Origin: Actinomycetes bacterium
GTDB taxonomy: Bacteria > Actinomycetota > Actinomycetes > Propionibacteriales > Nocardioidaceae
Assembly (NCBI GenBank): GCA_023396115.1
Contig: JAEWXC010000042.1
Span: 1 to 54,607 of the forward strand
Direction: 5' to 3'
DNA length: 54,607 bases
Position 1 is the stretch's first letter. Each line of letters opens with the position of its first letter. Both the position numbers and the translations under genes were made by a program. The notes under the pieces are model-generated. The model was given only the letters and a program-made list of their open reading frames with translations, did not search any database and was not told the DNA's origin. Shown here piece by piece: positions 47,687 through 54,607 of this stretch.

Positions 47687-49530
47687 CCACCACCCCCGCC
47701 GCCCTGCGGCCCCGCACCGCCGAGGACCGCGACGTCGCCGTCGGCGCGACCGGCCTGCTCGGGACCTTCAACCGTGCCGGGATGGTGGCCGCCGGTGACG
47801 TGCACGTCGCCAGCACGCTCGGGCGACTCGCCGGGGAGGACGACCCGTCGGTGCTGCTCGCCGCGGCCTTGACCTGCCGGGCGGTCCGGGACGGCTCGGT
47901 CTGTCTGGTGCTCGCCGAGGCGGCCACGAGCCTGCTGCCGGAGTCCGGGCCGGTGCGCGAGGCCGCCACCCCGGCGGGGGCCGAGGAGAGCGCCGAGACC
48001 CCCAGCGAGGTCGCCGACGCCCTGCCCTGGCCCGACGCCGAGGCGTGGGCGGCAGCCGTCGCCGCGAGCCCGCTGGTGGCCGCGGGCGCGCTGCGCTGGG
48101 AGGACGGGCTGCTGTACCTGGATCGCTACCACGAACAGGAGACCCAGGTCCTGGACGACCTGACCTCCCGCGCCGCGACGGTGCCGCCGCACGACCCCGA
48201 CCTGCTGGCCGCCACCCTGGAGCGGGTCTTCCCGGCCACCGGCTACGAGGAGCAGCGCGCCGCCGTCGAGCGGGCCGCCCGGCAGTGGACCTGCGTACTC
48301 ACCGGAGGACCGGGCACCGGCAAGACGACCGCCGTGGCCGGCCTCCTGGTCGCCCTGCACGAGCAGTTCGCCCGGGACGGACGGGCGGTGCGGATCGCCC
48401 TGGCCGCGCCGACCGGCAAGGCCGCGGCCCGGCTGCAGGAGGCCGTCGCAGAGTCGGCGACCGGGTTCTCCGCCGAGGACCGGGCCCGGCTCGAGGGCGT
48501 CACCGCCTCCACGCTGCACCGGCTGTTGGGGCGCGACCCCGGCAACCGCACCCGGTTCCGGCACCACCGCGGCAACCGGCTCCCGCACGACGTGGTGGTC
48601 GTCGACGAGACCTCGATGGTGTCGCTGACGATGATGGCGCGGCTCCTGGAGGCGGTGCGCCCCCAGGCCCGGCTGGTGCTGGTCGGCGACCCCGACCAGC
48701 TCTCCTCGATCGAGGCCGGTGCGGTGCTGGGTGACCTGGTGGAGGGGTACGCGGAGCGCGCCGACTCCCCGGTCGCGGCGCTGCGCACCACCCACCGGTT
48801 CGGCGCCAGCATCGGTCGTCTGGCCGAGACCCTGCGCGGTGACGCCGCTGACCAGGACGCGGTGCTGGAGGTCCTCGACGCGGCGCTGCCCGAGGTGGAG
48901 TGGGTCCGCGACCCCGAGGCCGGTGTCGAACGGATCCGCGACGTGGCGCTCGACGTGGCGCTGCGGGCCCGCAGTGCCGCCCTGGCCGGCGACGCGGCCG
49001 GCGCGTTGGCGGTGCTCGCCGAGCACCGGCTGCTCTGTGCCCACCGCGACGGGCCCTACGGGGTGCGGATCTGGAACCAGCGGATCGAACAGTGGCTGGC
49101 TGCGGCCACCGGGGAGCCGCTGCGGGAGCTGTTCTACGTGGGGCGCCCGCTGCTGGTCACCGCCAACGACCACGCCCACGGCATCTGGAACGGCGACTCC
49201 GGCGTGGTGGTCGAGACCCCGCAGGGGGTGCGCGCGGTGATCGACGCCAGCGACGGGCCGCGTCCGTTCGCCCCGTCCCGGCTGCACGCCACCGAGACGA
49301 TGCACGCGTTGACGATCCACAAGAGCCAGGGCGGTCAGGCCGACCAGGTGACGGTGCTGCTGCCCCCGGCCGACTCGCGGCTGCTGACCCGGGACCTGCT
49401 GTACACGGCCGTCACCCGGGCCCGTTCACGGGTGCGGCTGGTCGGGACCGAGGAGGAGGTCCGGGCAGCGGTGGCCCGCACCGCGCGCCGGGCGACCGGG
49501 CTGGCTCCGCGGCTCTCCCGCGAGGGCTGA
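47683..49530 (+). CDS. recD: Exodeoxyribonuclease V subunit alpha, 5'-3' helicase (RecD)
   Basis: 615 aa. Walker A LTGGPGTGKTT (about 205-215), VVVDETSMVSLTMMARLLE, GDPDQLSSIEAG, LRTTHRFGASIGRLAETL, ALTIHKSQGGQADQVTVLLP, LLYTAVTRAR. N-terminal region (about 1-160) is the RecD interface domain. Start GTG with GGAGGTGAG upstream inside the recB end. Completes the recC-recB-recD operon; all three junctions overlap. Confidence 0.95.
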   Translation: MTTTPAALRPRTAEDRDVAVGATGLLGTFNRAGMVAAGDVHVASTLGRLAGEDDPSVLLAAALTCRAVRDGSVCLVLAEAATSLLPESGPVREAATPAGAEESAETPSEVADALPWPDAEAWAAAVAASPLVAAGALRWEDGLLYLDRYHEQETQVLDDLTSRAATVPPHDPDLLAATLERVFPATGYEEQRAAVERAARQWTCVLTGGPGTGKTTAVAGLLVALHEQFARDGRAVRIALAAPTGKAAARLQEAVAESATGFSAEDRARLEGVTASTLHRLLGRDPGNRTRFRHHRGNRLPHDVVVVDETSMVSLTMMARLLEAVRPQARLVLVGDPDQLSSIEAGAVLGDLVEGYAERADSPVAALRTTHRFGASIGRLAETLRGDAADQDAVLEVLDAALPEVEWVRDPEAGVERIRDVALDVALRARSAALAGDAAGALAVLAEHRLLCAHRDGPYGVRIWNQRIEQWLAAATGEPLRELFYVGRPLLVTANDHAHGIWNGDSGVVVETPQGVRAVIDASDGPRPFAPSRLHATETMHALTIHKSQGGQADQVTVLLPPADSRLLTRDLLYTAVTRARSRVRLVGTEEEVRAAVARTARRATGLAPRLSREG

Positions 49531-49618
49531 GCCCGGCCCCGGCACGCGGGGTTCCAGCACCCGGGACGGGTCCCTGCGGCGAAACACGGTCGTCATGTGG
49601 GCCGGTTAGTGTCGAGCC

Positions 49619-50236
49619 ATGCCCTACCTGCTGCGTGTCCGCCTGCCCGACGTCCCCGGTTCGCTGGGCCGTCTCGCCGGCGCGATCGGTGAGGTGGGTG
49701 CCGACATCGAGGCGATCGAGATCGTCGAGAAGTCCCCCGACGGCACCGCGGTCGACGACGTGCTGCTGGAGATGGCCCCGGGCTCGATGCCCGACTCGGT
49801 CGTCTCGGCCTGCCTGGCCCTGGACGGCATCGAGGTGCTGTGGATCAACCGGTACGCCGCCGGCGGCAACGTGTTCCTCGACCTGGAGGCGCTGGAGGTG
49901 ATCAGCGGTGAGCCGGCGCACGCGGTGGAACGGTTGGTCGAGCTGGTGCCGGTGACGTTCCGCGTCGACTGGGCCGCGCACCTGCGCCGTGACGGGGAGC
50001 AGGTGGTCGTCGAGCAGCGCACCGAGGCGGCGCCGACCACCTTCGACGACCTCCCGGCCGAACTCTTCGACACCCCGTGCCGGGTCGCGGGCGAGGACCT
50101 GCTGTTCTGCGCGGTCGGCCTGATGGACGGCTCGGTCGTGGTGGCCGCCCGGCGCGGTGGCCCTGAGTTCCTCGACTCCGAGCTGGCCCGGTTGGGCCAC
50201 ATGGCCTCGGTGGCGGCCTCGATCCAGCGGTACTGA
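49619..50236 (+). CDS. ACT-domain protein
   Basis: 205 aa. N-terminal ACT domain (YLLRVRLPDVPGSLGRLAGAIGEVGADIEAIEIVE), a ligand-binding regulatory fold, followed by a GAF-like alpha/beta part (EHAV-type: DLPAELFDTPCRVAGEDLLFCAVGLMDGSVVVAARRGG). No catalytic domain, so a sensor. TAGTGT at 49607-49612, 6 nt before ATG (leaderless). Stands alone. Confidence 0.83.
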   Translation: MPYLLRVRLPDVPGSLGRLAGAIGEVGADIEAIEIVEKSPDGTAVDDVLLEMAPGSMPDSVVSACLALDGIEVLWINRYAAGGNVFLDLEALEVISGEPAHAVERLVELVPVTFRVDWAAHLRRDGEQVVVEQRTEAAPTTFDDLPAELFDTPCRVAGEDLLFCAVGLMDGSVVVAARRGGPEFLDSELARLGHMASVAASIQRY

Positions 50237-50248
50237 GGCGCCGGCGGC

Positions 50249-51574
50249 TCAGTCCACCGACCGGATCCGGGTGACGAAGACCGAGCCGAGCACCGAGGCC
50301 ACGAACGCCACCAGGTAGACCCCGGCGTACCCGAGCGAGAACCCGTCCCCGTCGGTGGCGACGGGTCCGTCGAACGCCCGCACCGCCAGCAGCACCAGCC
50401 CGGCGACAGCGGGGGCGAGCACCTGCGGGAGCGCGTTGGCGATGTTGATGACGCCCAGGTCCTTGCCGCGCCCCTCAGCCCCGGGCAGCACCTGGGTGAT
50501 CAGCGCGAAGTCGACCGAGGTGTAGACGCCGTAGCCGACGCCCAGCACCACGGCGGCCACGAGGGCGGCGGGCCAGGTCTGAACGAACGCCAGCAGCGCG
50601 GCGGCCGAGCCGGCCACGATGCCGGACCAGATCACGAACGGTTTGCGCCGCCCGACCCGGTCGCTCCACCGGCCGAAGACGACGGTGGTGGCGACCAGCG
50701 CCAGAGCGTAGACGGCGGTGAGCACCAGCACCCCGGACTCGGCGTCGTCGCTGGAGCGTCCGAGCACGTCGCGCAGGTAGAAGAAGAGGTACAGGGTGCC
50801 CAGCGAGTTGCCCAGGTTCGCCAGGAACCGGGTGGCCCACGCCCAGGCGAAGTCGGGGTGCTGGCGCGGCGAGATCCAGAACGACCCGGCGAACTCCTTC
50901 CAGCGCATCGGGGGACGCAACTGCGCGGGCAACGCGATGTCGCGGGAGTCCAGCGCGTACGGCACGGTCAGCAGCACCAGCACCGCGGCGGTCACCAGGT
51001 AGCCGGTGGCGATCGACCCGGTGGCGCTGGCGATGCCCACACCGCCGACGATGCCCAGGGTCTGGGCCATGGCCAGCAGTCCACCGGCCAGGCCGCGGGA
51101 GGCCACCGGCACCTGGTCGGGCACGGTGGCGGTGACCGCGGCGAGCATCCCGTTGAGGGCGGCCTGGACCCCGCACCAGCCGAGCACCATCAGCCACACG
51201 CTCTCGGCTCCGGAGAGCACGACCAGGGAGAGCGCGCCCCCGAGGGCGCCGCCCACGACCCACGGCAGCCGGCGGCCGCGGCGCCAGCCGGTGCGGTCGC
51301 TGAACGCGCCGAACACCGGGTTGCAGACCACCGAGACCGCGGCACCGATGCCGGTGACCAGGGAGAAGACGAACTCCTTGTTGGCGGGGTCGACCAGTTC
51401 GGCCTGCTGGGCGAGCAGCACCTGGATCGGCCCGAACCAACCGGCCCACATGCCCAGGCTGGCGAGGCTGATCCACAGGTACCACCGGTGCGGCGGGTTG
51501 TGGACGGGCTCGGCCAGTGCGTGGGGCGTGGCCCCGTCGACGGGCTCGGCGACAGGGCTGGTCATGCAGCGCAT
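50249..51574 (-). CDS. Major facilitator superfamily transporter
   Basis: 441 aa, twelve membrane helices. N-terminal half: WYLWISLASLGMWAGWFGPIQ, NPVFGAFSDRTGWRRGRRLPWVVGG (MFS motif A-like loop). C-terminal half: FGRWSDRVGRRKPFVIWSG (second motif A copy). Resembles GPH/sucrose-type MFS members in the first loop; substrate unknown. ATG 51574 fits the operator/-10 geometry; ATG 51565 is an alternative. A palindromic operator ends 5 nt before the start. Confidence 0.85.
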   Translation of the reverse strand: MRCMTSPVAEPVDGATPHALAEPVHNPPHRWYLWISLASLGMWAGWFGPIQVLLAQQAELVDPANKEFVFSLVTGIGAAVSVVCNPVFGAFSDRTGWRRGRRLPWVVGGALGGALSLVVLSGAESVWLMVLGWCGVQAALNGMLAAVTATVPDQVPVASRGLAGGLLAMAQTLGIVGGVGIASATGSIATGYLVTAAVLVLLTVPYALDSRDIALPAQLRPPMRWKEFAGSFWISPRQHPDFAWAWATRFLANLGNSLGTLYLFFYLRDVLGRSSDDAESGVLVLTAVYALALVATTVVFGRWSDRVGRRKPFVIWSGIVAGSAAALLAFVQTWPAALVAAVVLGVGYGVYTSVDFALITQVLPGAEGRGKDLGVINIANALPQVLAPAVAGLVLLAVRAFDGPVATDGDGFSLGYAGVYLVAFVASVLGSVFVTRIRSVD

Positions 51575-51579
51575 TGTGC

Positions 51580-51600
51580 GACCTGAAACGGGTTCAGGTC
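51580..51600 (-). promoter_or_regulatory. Palindromic operator of the MFS gene
   Basis: GACCTGAA (51580-51587) and TTCAGGTC (51593-51600) are perfect inverted repeats around ACGGG. The plus-strand ACCTGAAACnnGTTCnnGTC pattern is shared with the operator region at 17886-17905 (16 of 20 bases). It covers the likely promoter of the leftward MFS gene. A TetR- (KstR-like) or LacI-type repressor is possible. Confidence 0.65.
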
Positions 51601-51616
51601 GGGACCCACGCCGCGG

Positions 51617-52063
51617 TCAGTCGGTGGTGCGTTCGAGCAGGAAGAGCGGGATCTCCCGCTCGGTGCGCTCCTGGTAGCTGGCGTAGGTGCTCCACGTGTC
51701 GACGGCGCGCTGCCACCACGCCGCGCGCTCGTCGCCGGCCAGGAGCCGGGAGGTGTAGCTGTGCTTCTCGCCGCGGTCCTGGAGGTCGACCACCGGGTGG
51801 GCGCGGAAGTTCTCCGCCCAGCTGGGGTCCTCGGGGGCGCCGCCCGCGGAGGCGACGGCCAGGTAGCTGCCGTCGTGCTCGACGCGCATCACCGGGTTCT
51901 TGCGCAGGTGGCCGGTGCGGGCGCCGACGGAGGTGATGACGACGATCCGGTCCTCGGTGCCGGGGAGGGTGTTGCCCCGGGCGCCGTCGGAGGCCTCGAA
52001 CTCGGCCACGTTGTCGCGCACCCAGGGGGTGCTGCTCGGTACGTAGGTTCCTTGGAGTGCCAT
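51617..52063 (-). CDS. Deazaflavin (F420)-dependent nitroreductase family protein
   Basis: 148 aa, Ddn/split-barrel family. Seen: GRGNTLPGTEDRIVVITSVGARTGHLRKNPVMRVEHDGSYLAVASAGGAPEDPSWAENFRAHPVVDLQ. The RTGHLRKNPVM and SAGGAPEDPSWAEN blocks are family hallmarks that bind F420H2. Likely a quinone or enone reductase. ATG 52063 (MALQGTYVPS). Divergent from menB (75-nt gap). Confidence 0.87.
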   Translation of the reverse strand: MALQGTYVPSSTPWVRDNVAEFEASDGARGNTLPGTEDRIVVITSVGARTGHLRKNPVMRVEHDGSYLAVASAGGAPEDPSWAENFRAHPVVDLQDRGEKHSYTSRLLAGDERAAWWQRAVDTWSTYASYQERTEREIPLFLLERTTD

Positions 52064-52138
52064 GCGGGGAGAACACCGGGCGCCGGGCTCGTGTTCCCCG
52101 TGCGCCGGTCGGGCGGGGCGCCCACTAGCCTGTGCGGC

Positions 52139-53086
52139 ATGAGCGCGATCGACGGTGTCAGCGAGATCTTCGACCCCTCCGACTGGGTCGAGGTGCCCGG
52201 TTTCGAGGACCTGACCGACCTGACCTACCACCGGGCCAGGGAGCACGGGACGGTCCGGATCGCCTTCGACCGGCCCGACGTGCTGAACGCGTTCCGGCCG
52301 CACACGGTCGACGAGCTGCTGCGCACCCTGGAGCACGCGCGGACCAGCGCCGACGTGGGCTGCGTGATCCTCACCGGCAACGGGCCGAGCGCGAAGAACG
52401 GCAAGTGGTCCTTCTGCACCGGCGGCGACCAGCGGATCCGCGGGCGGGCCGGCTACCAGTACGAGACCGACGGTTCGACGGCCGCGGAGCGGACCGGGGC
52501 CGAGGAGCCGCAGCCGATCGACAAGGCGAAGCTGGCCCGGCTGCACATCCTGGAGTGCCAGCGGCTGATCCGGTTCATGCCGAAGGTGGTCATCTGCGTG
52601 GTGCCCGGGTGGGCGGCCGGTGGTGGTCACTCGCTGCACGCGGTGGCGGACCTGACCCTGGCCAGCCGCGAGCACGCCCGGTTCAAGCAGACCGACGCCG
52701 ACGTGGGTTCCTTCGACGGCGGCTACGGCTCGGCCTACCTGGCCCGCCAGGTGGGGCAGAAGTTCGCCCGGGAGATCTTCTTCCTCGGCGACGAGTACGA
52801 CGCCGAGACGATGCACCGGATGGGCGCGGTCAACAAGGTCGTCGACCACGCCCTGCTGGAGAAGGAGGCCCTGGAGTGGGGCCGCAAGATCAACGGCAAG
52901 TCCCCCACCGCCCAGCGGATGCTCAAGTACTCCTTCAACCTGCTCGACGACGGCCTGGTCGGCCAGCAGCTCTTCGCCGGGGAGACCACCCGTCTGGCCT
53001 ACATGACCGACGAGGCCCAGGAGGGCCGCGACCAGTTCGTCGAGAAGCGCGACCCCGACTGGAGCCCCTACCCCTGGTACTACTGA
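52139..53086 (+). CDS. menB: 1,4-dihydroxy-2-naphthoyl-CoA synthase
   Basis: 315 aa, crotonase fold, ring closure of o-succinylbenzoyl-CoA in menaquinone synthesis. MenB-specific: TYHRAREHGTVRIAFDRPDVLNAFRPHTVDELL, WSFCTGGDQRIRG, the oxyanion loop VPGWAAGGGHSLHAVADLTL, and KQTDADVGSFDGGYGSAYLARQVG, shared with mycobacterial MenB. ATG 52139 with TAGCCT at 52126-52131 (7 nt away, leaderless). No other men gene in the window. Confidence 0.95.
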   Translation: MSAIDGVSEIFDPSDWVEVPGFEDLTDLTYHRAREHGTVRIAFDRPDVLNAFRPHTVDELLRTLEHARTSADVGCVILTGNGPSAKNGKWSFCTGGDQRIRGRAGYQYETDGSTAAERTGAEEPQPIDKAKLARLHILECQRLIRFMPKVVICVVPGWAAGGGHSLHAVADLTLASREHARFKQTDADVGSFDGGYGSAYLARQVGQKFAREIFFLGDEYDAETMHRMGAVNKVVDHALLEKEALEWGRKINGKSPTAQRMLKYSFNLLDDGLVGQQLFAGETTRLAYMTDEAQEGRDQFVEKRDPDWSPYPWYY

Positions 53087-53118
53087 TATGTGGACCACGC
53101 CTGTCAAGGGGCATGGCG

Positions 53119-53153
53119 AGACGCCGCCGCGGTTGGTTGCCGCGGCGGCGTCT
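53119..53153 (+). terminator. Terminator of menB
   Basis: AGACGCCGCCGCGG (53119-53132) pairs with CCGCGGCGGCGTCT (53140-53153), 14 bp, loop TTGGTTG, then CTGTTCT. Confidence 0.8.
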
Positions 53154-53385
53154 CTGTTCTGGGTCGGGGGTCGCGGCGGGCGGAGCGTGTCTGGCGACGC
53201 ACGCGGTCGAGACTGATATGCGCGGGTTGGTTACCGCAGGTCGGTTTTCGGCTGGAGCGCTTCCGTGGGGTGTCTGAGGTCGAGCGTCACCAGCTGGCTG
53301 GTGGCTCACAGTAGATCCGCGGGTTCGGCTCCTCGCGCTGCTGCCGTCGCGTTGGTTCCCGGTCCAGAGTCAGGTGGCCCGGTGG
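53154..53385. other. Non-coding stretch between menB terminator and the transposase gene
   Basis: About 230 nt with no credible gene. It must hold one end of the IS110-family element, but these elements lack terminal inverted repeats so the border cannot be fixed. Seen: a short hairpin CACCAGC-TGG-CTGGTG near 53290-53305, and ACTGATATG at 53212-53220, a second copy of the nine bases spanning the menB stop (53082-53090). Confidence 0.5.
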
Positions 53386-54483
53386 TTACGTGGCTGTGGT
53401 GTCATCGGGCTGGGTGGCCAGGGACCAGCACCAGCCGGCGAGTTCGCGGGCGATGGCGGTGGTGGCCACGGTGTGTTTCTTCTTCCGCTGGCTGTAGACG
53501 TTCCAGCGGTGGTGGAGCCGCTGGTTCCCGGCGTGGGCACGGACGCGGGCTGCTGGTGGGGCTTGATCCCAGCGGGCTTGCAGGGTCTTCCCGACGATGT
53601 AGCGAGGTTTGTGGTGCCAGGCGGACTCGACCAGCAGGCGACGGACGTGGGTGTTGCCGGCTTTGGTGATCCCGCCCTGGCTACGGGACTCGCCGCTGGA
53701 GTGTTCGGCAGGGACCAGGCCGAGGAACGCGCCGATGCTGGCGCCGGTGAACCGGTCCCAGTCACCGAGCTCGACCGCGAGCGCGAATCCGGTCAAGGTG
53801 GAGATGCCCCGCATGCAGCACAGCTTGCGCACGGTCGCGGTGAACTCGCTGTCGGCGGCCATGGCTGCGATCGCGTCGTCCAGGCGGCTGCGTCGAGCCA
53901 GGGTGAACTCGACGGCTTCGAGATCAGCCTCGTAGGCGGCTCGGGTTCCCGCCAAGTCGAACCGGATCGCGTGCAGCCACGCGTTGTGTCTGGTCGTCCA
54001 TGCTGGGCCGCCGTAGTAGACGTGACCGTGGCGCAGCAGCAACTTCGACACCCGGTGTCGTAACCGCATCAGGTCACCGCGGACGTCCTCGCGGGCCCGG
54101 ACCAGGTCCCGTGCGGCTTCTTGGTCGATGCTGGGGACGGTGACCGAGACGATCTCGTCCATTCGCAGCAGCCGGGCGAGCAGCAGTGCGTCCTTGGCGT
54201 CGGTTTTGACCCGGTCCCCGGCCGGGCGTACCAGCCGTGATGGGGCGGCGACTTCACATCGCAGTCCGGCGTCCCGTAGCGCGCGGGCCAGGCCGAAACC
54301 GGTCGGACCAGCTTCGTAGGTCACGGCCGCGGGGCTGGGCAGACGGCGGATCCAGTCGATGACGACCTCGGACTTGGGGACCAGGGTGTCCTTGAAGAAC
54401 TCTCCCGTGGTCGTGTCGATCGCTGCTGCTGCGATCGACCTTGCGTGCACATCCAGACCGACGCTCGTACGCTCAACAAACAC
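53386..54483 (-). CDS. IS110-family transposase (DEDD recombinase)
   Basis: 365 aa. N-terminal RuvC-like DEDD domain: GLDVHARSIAAAAID, VTYEAGPTGFGLARAL, RVKTDAKDALLLARLL. C-terminal Transposase_20 part with the catalytic serine region: GISTLTGFALAVELGDWDRF, FLGLVPAEHSSGESRSQGGITKAGNTHVRRLLVESAW. Full-length and intact, so possibly active. Codon usage is slightly less GC-saturated than neighbouring genes, consistent with transfer. Start ATG or GTG-type at 54483 after AGGAGGCCCCGG-like sequence. Confidence 0.92.
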   Translation of the reverse strand: MFVERTSVGLDVHARSIAAAAIDTTTGEFFKDTLVPKSEVVIDWIRRLPSPAAVTYEAGPTGFGLARALRDAGLRCEVAAPSRLVRPAGDRVKTDAKDALLLARLLRMDEIVSVTVPSIDQEAARDLVRAREDVRGDLMRLRHRVSKLLLRHGHVYYGGPAWTTRHNAWLHAIRFDLAGTRAAYEADLEAVEFTLARRSRLDDAIAAMAADSEFTATVRKLCCMRGISTLTGFALAVELGDWDRFTGASIGAFLGLVPAEHSSGESRSQGGITKAGNTHVRRLLVESAWHHKPRYIVGKTLQARWDQAPPAARVRAHAGNQRLHHRWNVYSQRKKKHTVATTAIARELAGWCWSLATQPDDTTAT

Positions 54484-54607
54484 CGGGGCCTCCTACGACT
54501 GTGGATAGGCCGAGCAGGCGGCCCCTGCTCGGTAACCCACGAACATGCGTGGCGAGGCCCCGGCCCGCAACCCCCTCACCCCGAGGCGGTCACGTCATAC
54601 CGTCTGA
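54484..54607 (-). ncRNA. Candidate IS110 bridge-RNA region (incomplete)
   Basis: In IS110-group elements the non-coding DNA upstream of the transposase encodes a structured bridge RNA that pairs with donor and target. Here the upstream region carries CCGAGCAGG/CCTGCTCGG (9-bp stem, 5-nt loop, about 54510-54532) nested inside a 10-bp pair CCGGGGCCTC (54483-54492) with GAGGCCCCGG (54554-54563). The fold is suggestive only, and the window ends before the element does. Confidence 0.4.

Larger units (their letters stand above)
53154..54607 (-). mobile_element. IS110-family insertion sequence (right part leaves the window)
   Basis: Transposase gene plus flanking non-coding DNA downstream of menB. 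Left border lies somewhere between the menB terminator and 53385; the other border is beyond 54607. Outer limits given here are upper bounds. Confidence 0.6.

Noticed and set aside
52068..52110. Imperfect inverted repeat GGGGAGAACAC / GTGTTCCCC upstream of menB
   Set aside because: One extra base breaks the left arm, the spacer is long (14 nt) and it does not overlap the -10 box; too weak to call an operator.
1..54607. CRISPR arrays, rRNA genes or prophage
   Set aside because: No regularly spaced repeats, no rRNA-like sequence and no phage structural or integrase genes seen; the only mobile element is the IS110 copy at the right end.

Overview
The window is chromosomal DNA of a very GC-rich actinobacterium. 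The evidence is GC-saturated third codon positions, an ffs-dnaX pair, an ESX-type (type VII) secretion locus with EccB/EccC/EccD, a GTP-type PEP carboxykinase, F420-type enzymes and menaquinone synthesis (MenB). Gene content and neighbourhoods look like the Nocardioidaceae/Propionibacteriales; this is inference from gene style, not a database match.

Layout. 1-2433: dnaX (3' end outside the window), the SRP RNA gene and tRNA-Ser(GGA). 2454-13157: a type VII secretion locus. One leftward operon encodes EccD-like, two WXG100 proteins, two unknown helical or proline-rich proteins, a second EccD and EccB; the three-ATPase motor EccC is divergent. No EccE, EccA or mycosin is present. 13167-19455: SnoaL-like protein, HerA-like ATPase, a small ParB-like/LytR_C pair, a K+/H+ antiporter, and a flavoprotein oxidoreductase behind a KstR-like operator. 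19537-25682: AlkZ-like protein, a broken VanZ-RDD gene, an aminotransferase, and a second ESX-related trio (WXG protein, possible EspG-like chaperone, alpha/beta-hydrolase without its nucleophile). 25690-31704: CoxE/MoxR pair, three tRNAs, a PH-like membrane protein, an acyltransferase, and a tiny exported-peptide gene with a 35-bp palindrome upstream and a convergent LuxR-type regulator. 31686-36344: HNH lipoprotein, then a translationally coupled set GGDEF/EVL - processive glycosyltransferase - small membrane protein. 36402-40786: AIM24 and DUF1905 proteins, luciferase-like oxidoreductase, pckG. 40971-49530: recC-recB-recD with overlapping junctions. 49619-53153: ACT-domain protein, MFS transporter with its own palindromic operator, Ddn-like protein, menB. 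53154-54607: an IS110-family element running off the window, with a candidate bridge-RNA region.

Most attractive leads: (1) the exported peptide, palindrome and LuxR/TrmB-like regulator, which look like a compact peptide-signalling or peptide-response cassette; (2) the c-di-GMP enzyme fused by overlapping codons to an exopolysaccharide synthase and a 72-aa membrane partner; (3) an ESX locus with two different EccD subunits plus a distant trio containing a pseudo-hydrolase; (4) two related palindromes 34 kb apart that each overlap a likely leaderless promoter, in front of the flavoprotein and the MFS transporter. Many genes have a TAGGNT-like -10 box 5-9 nt before the start codon, so leaderless transcription appears common.
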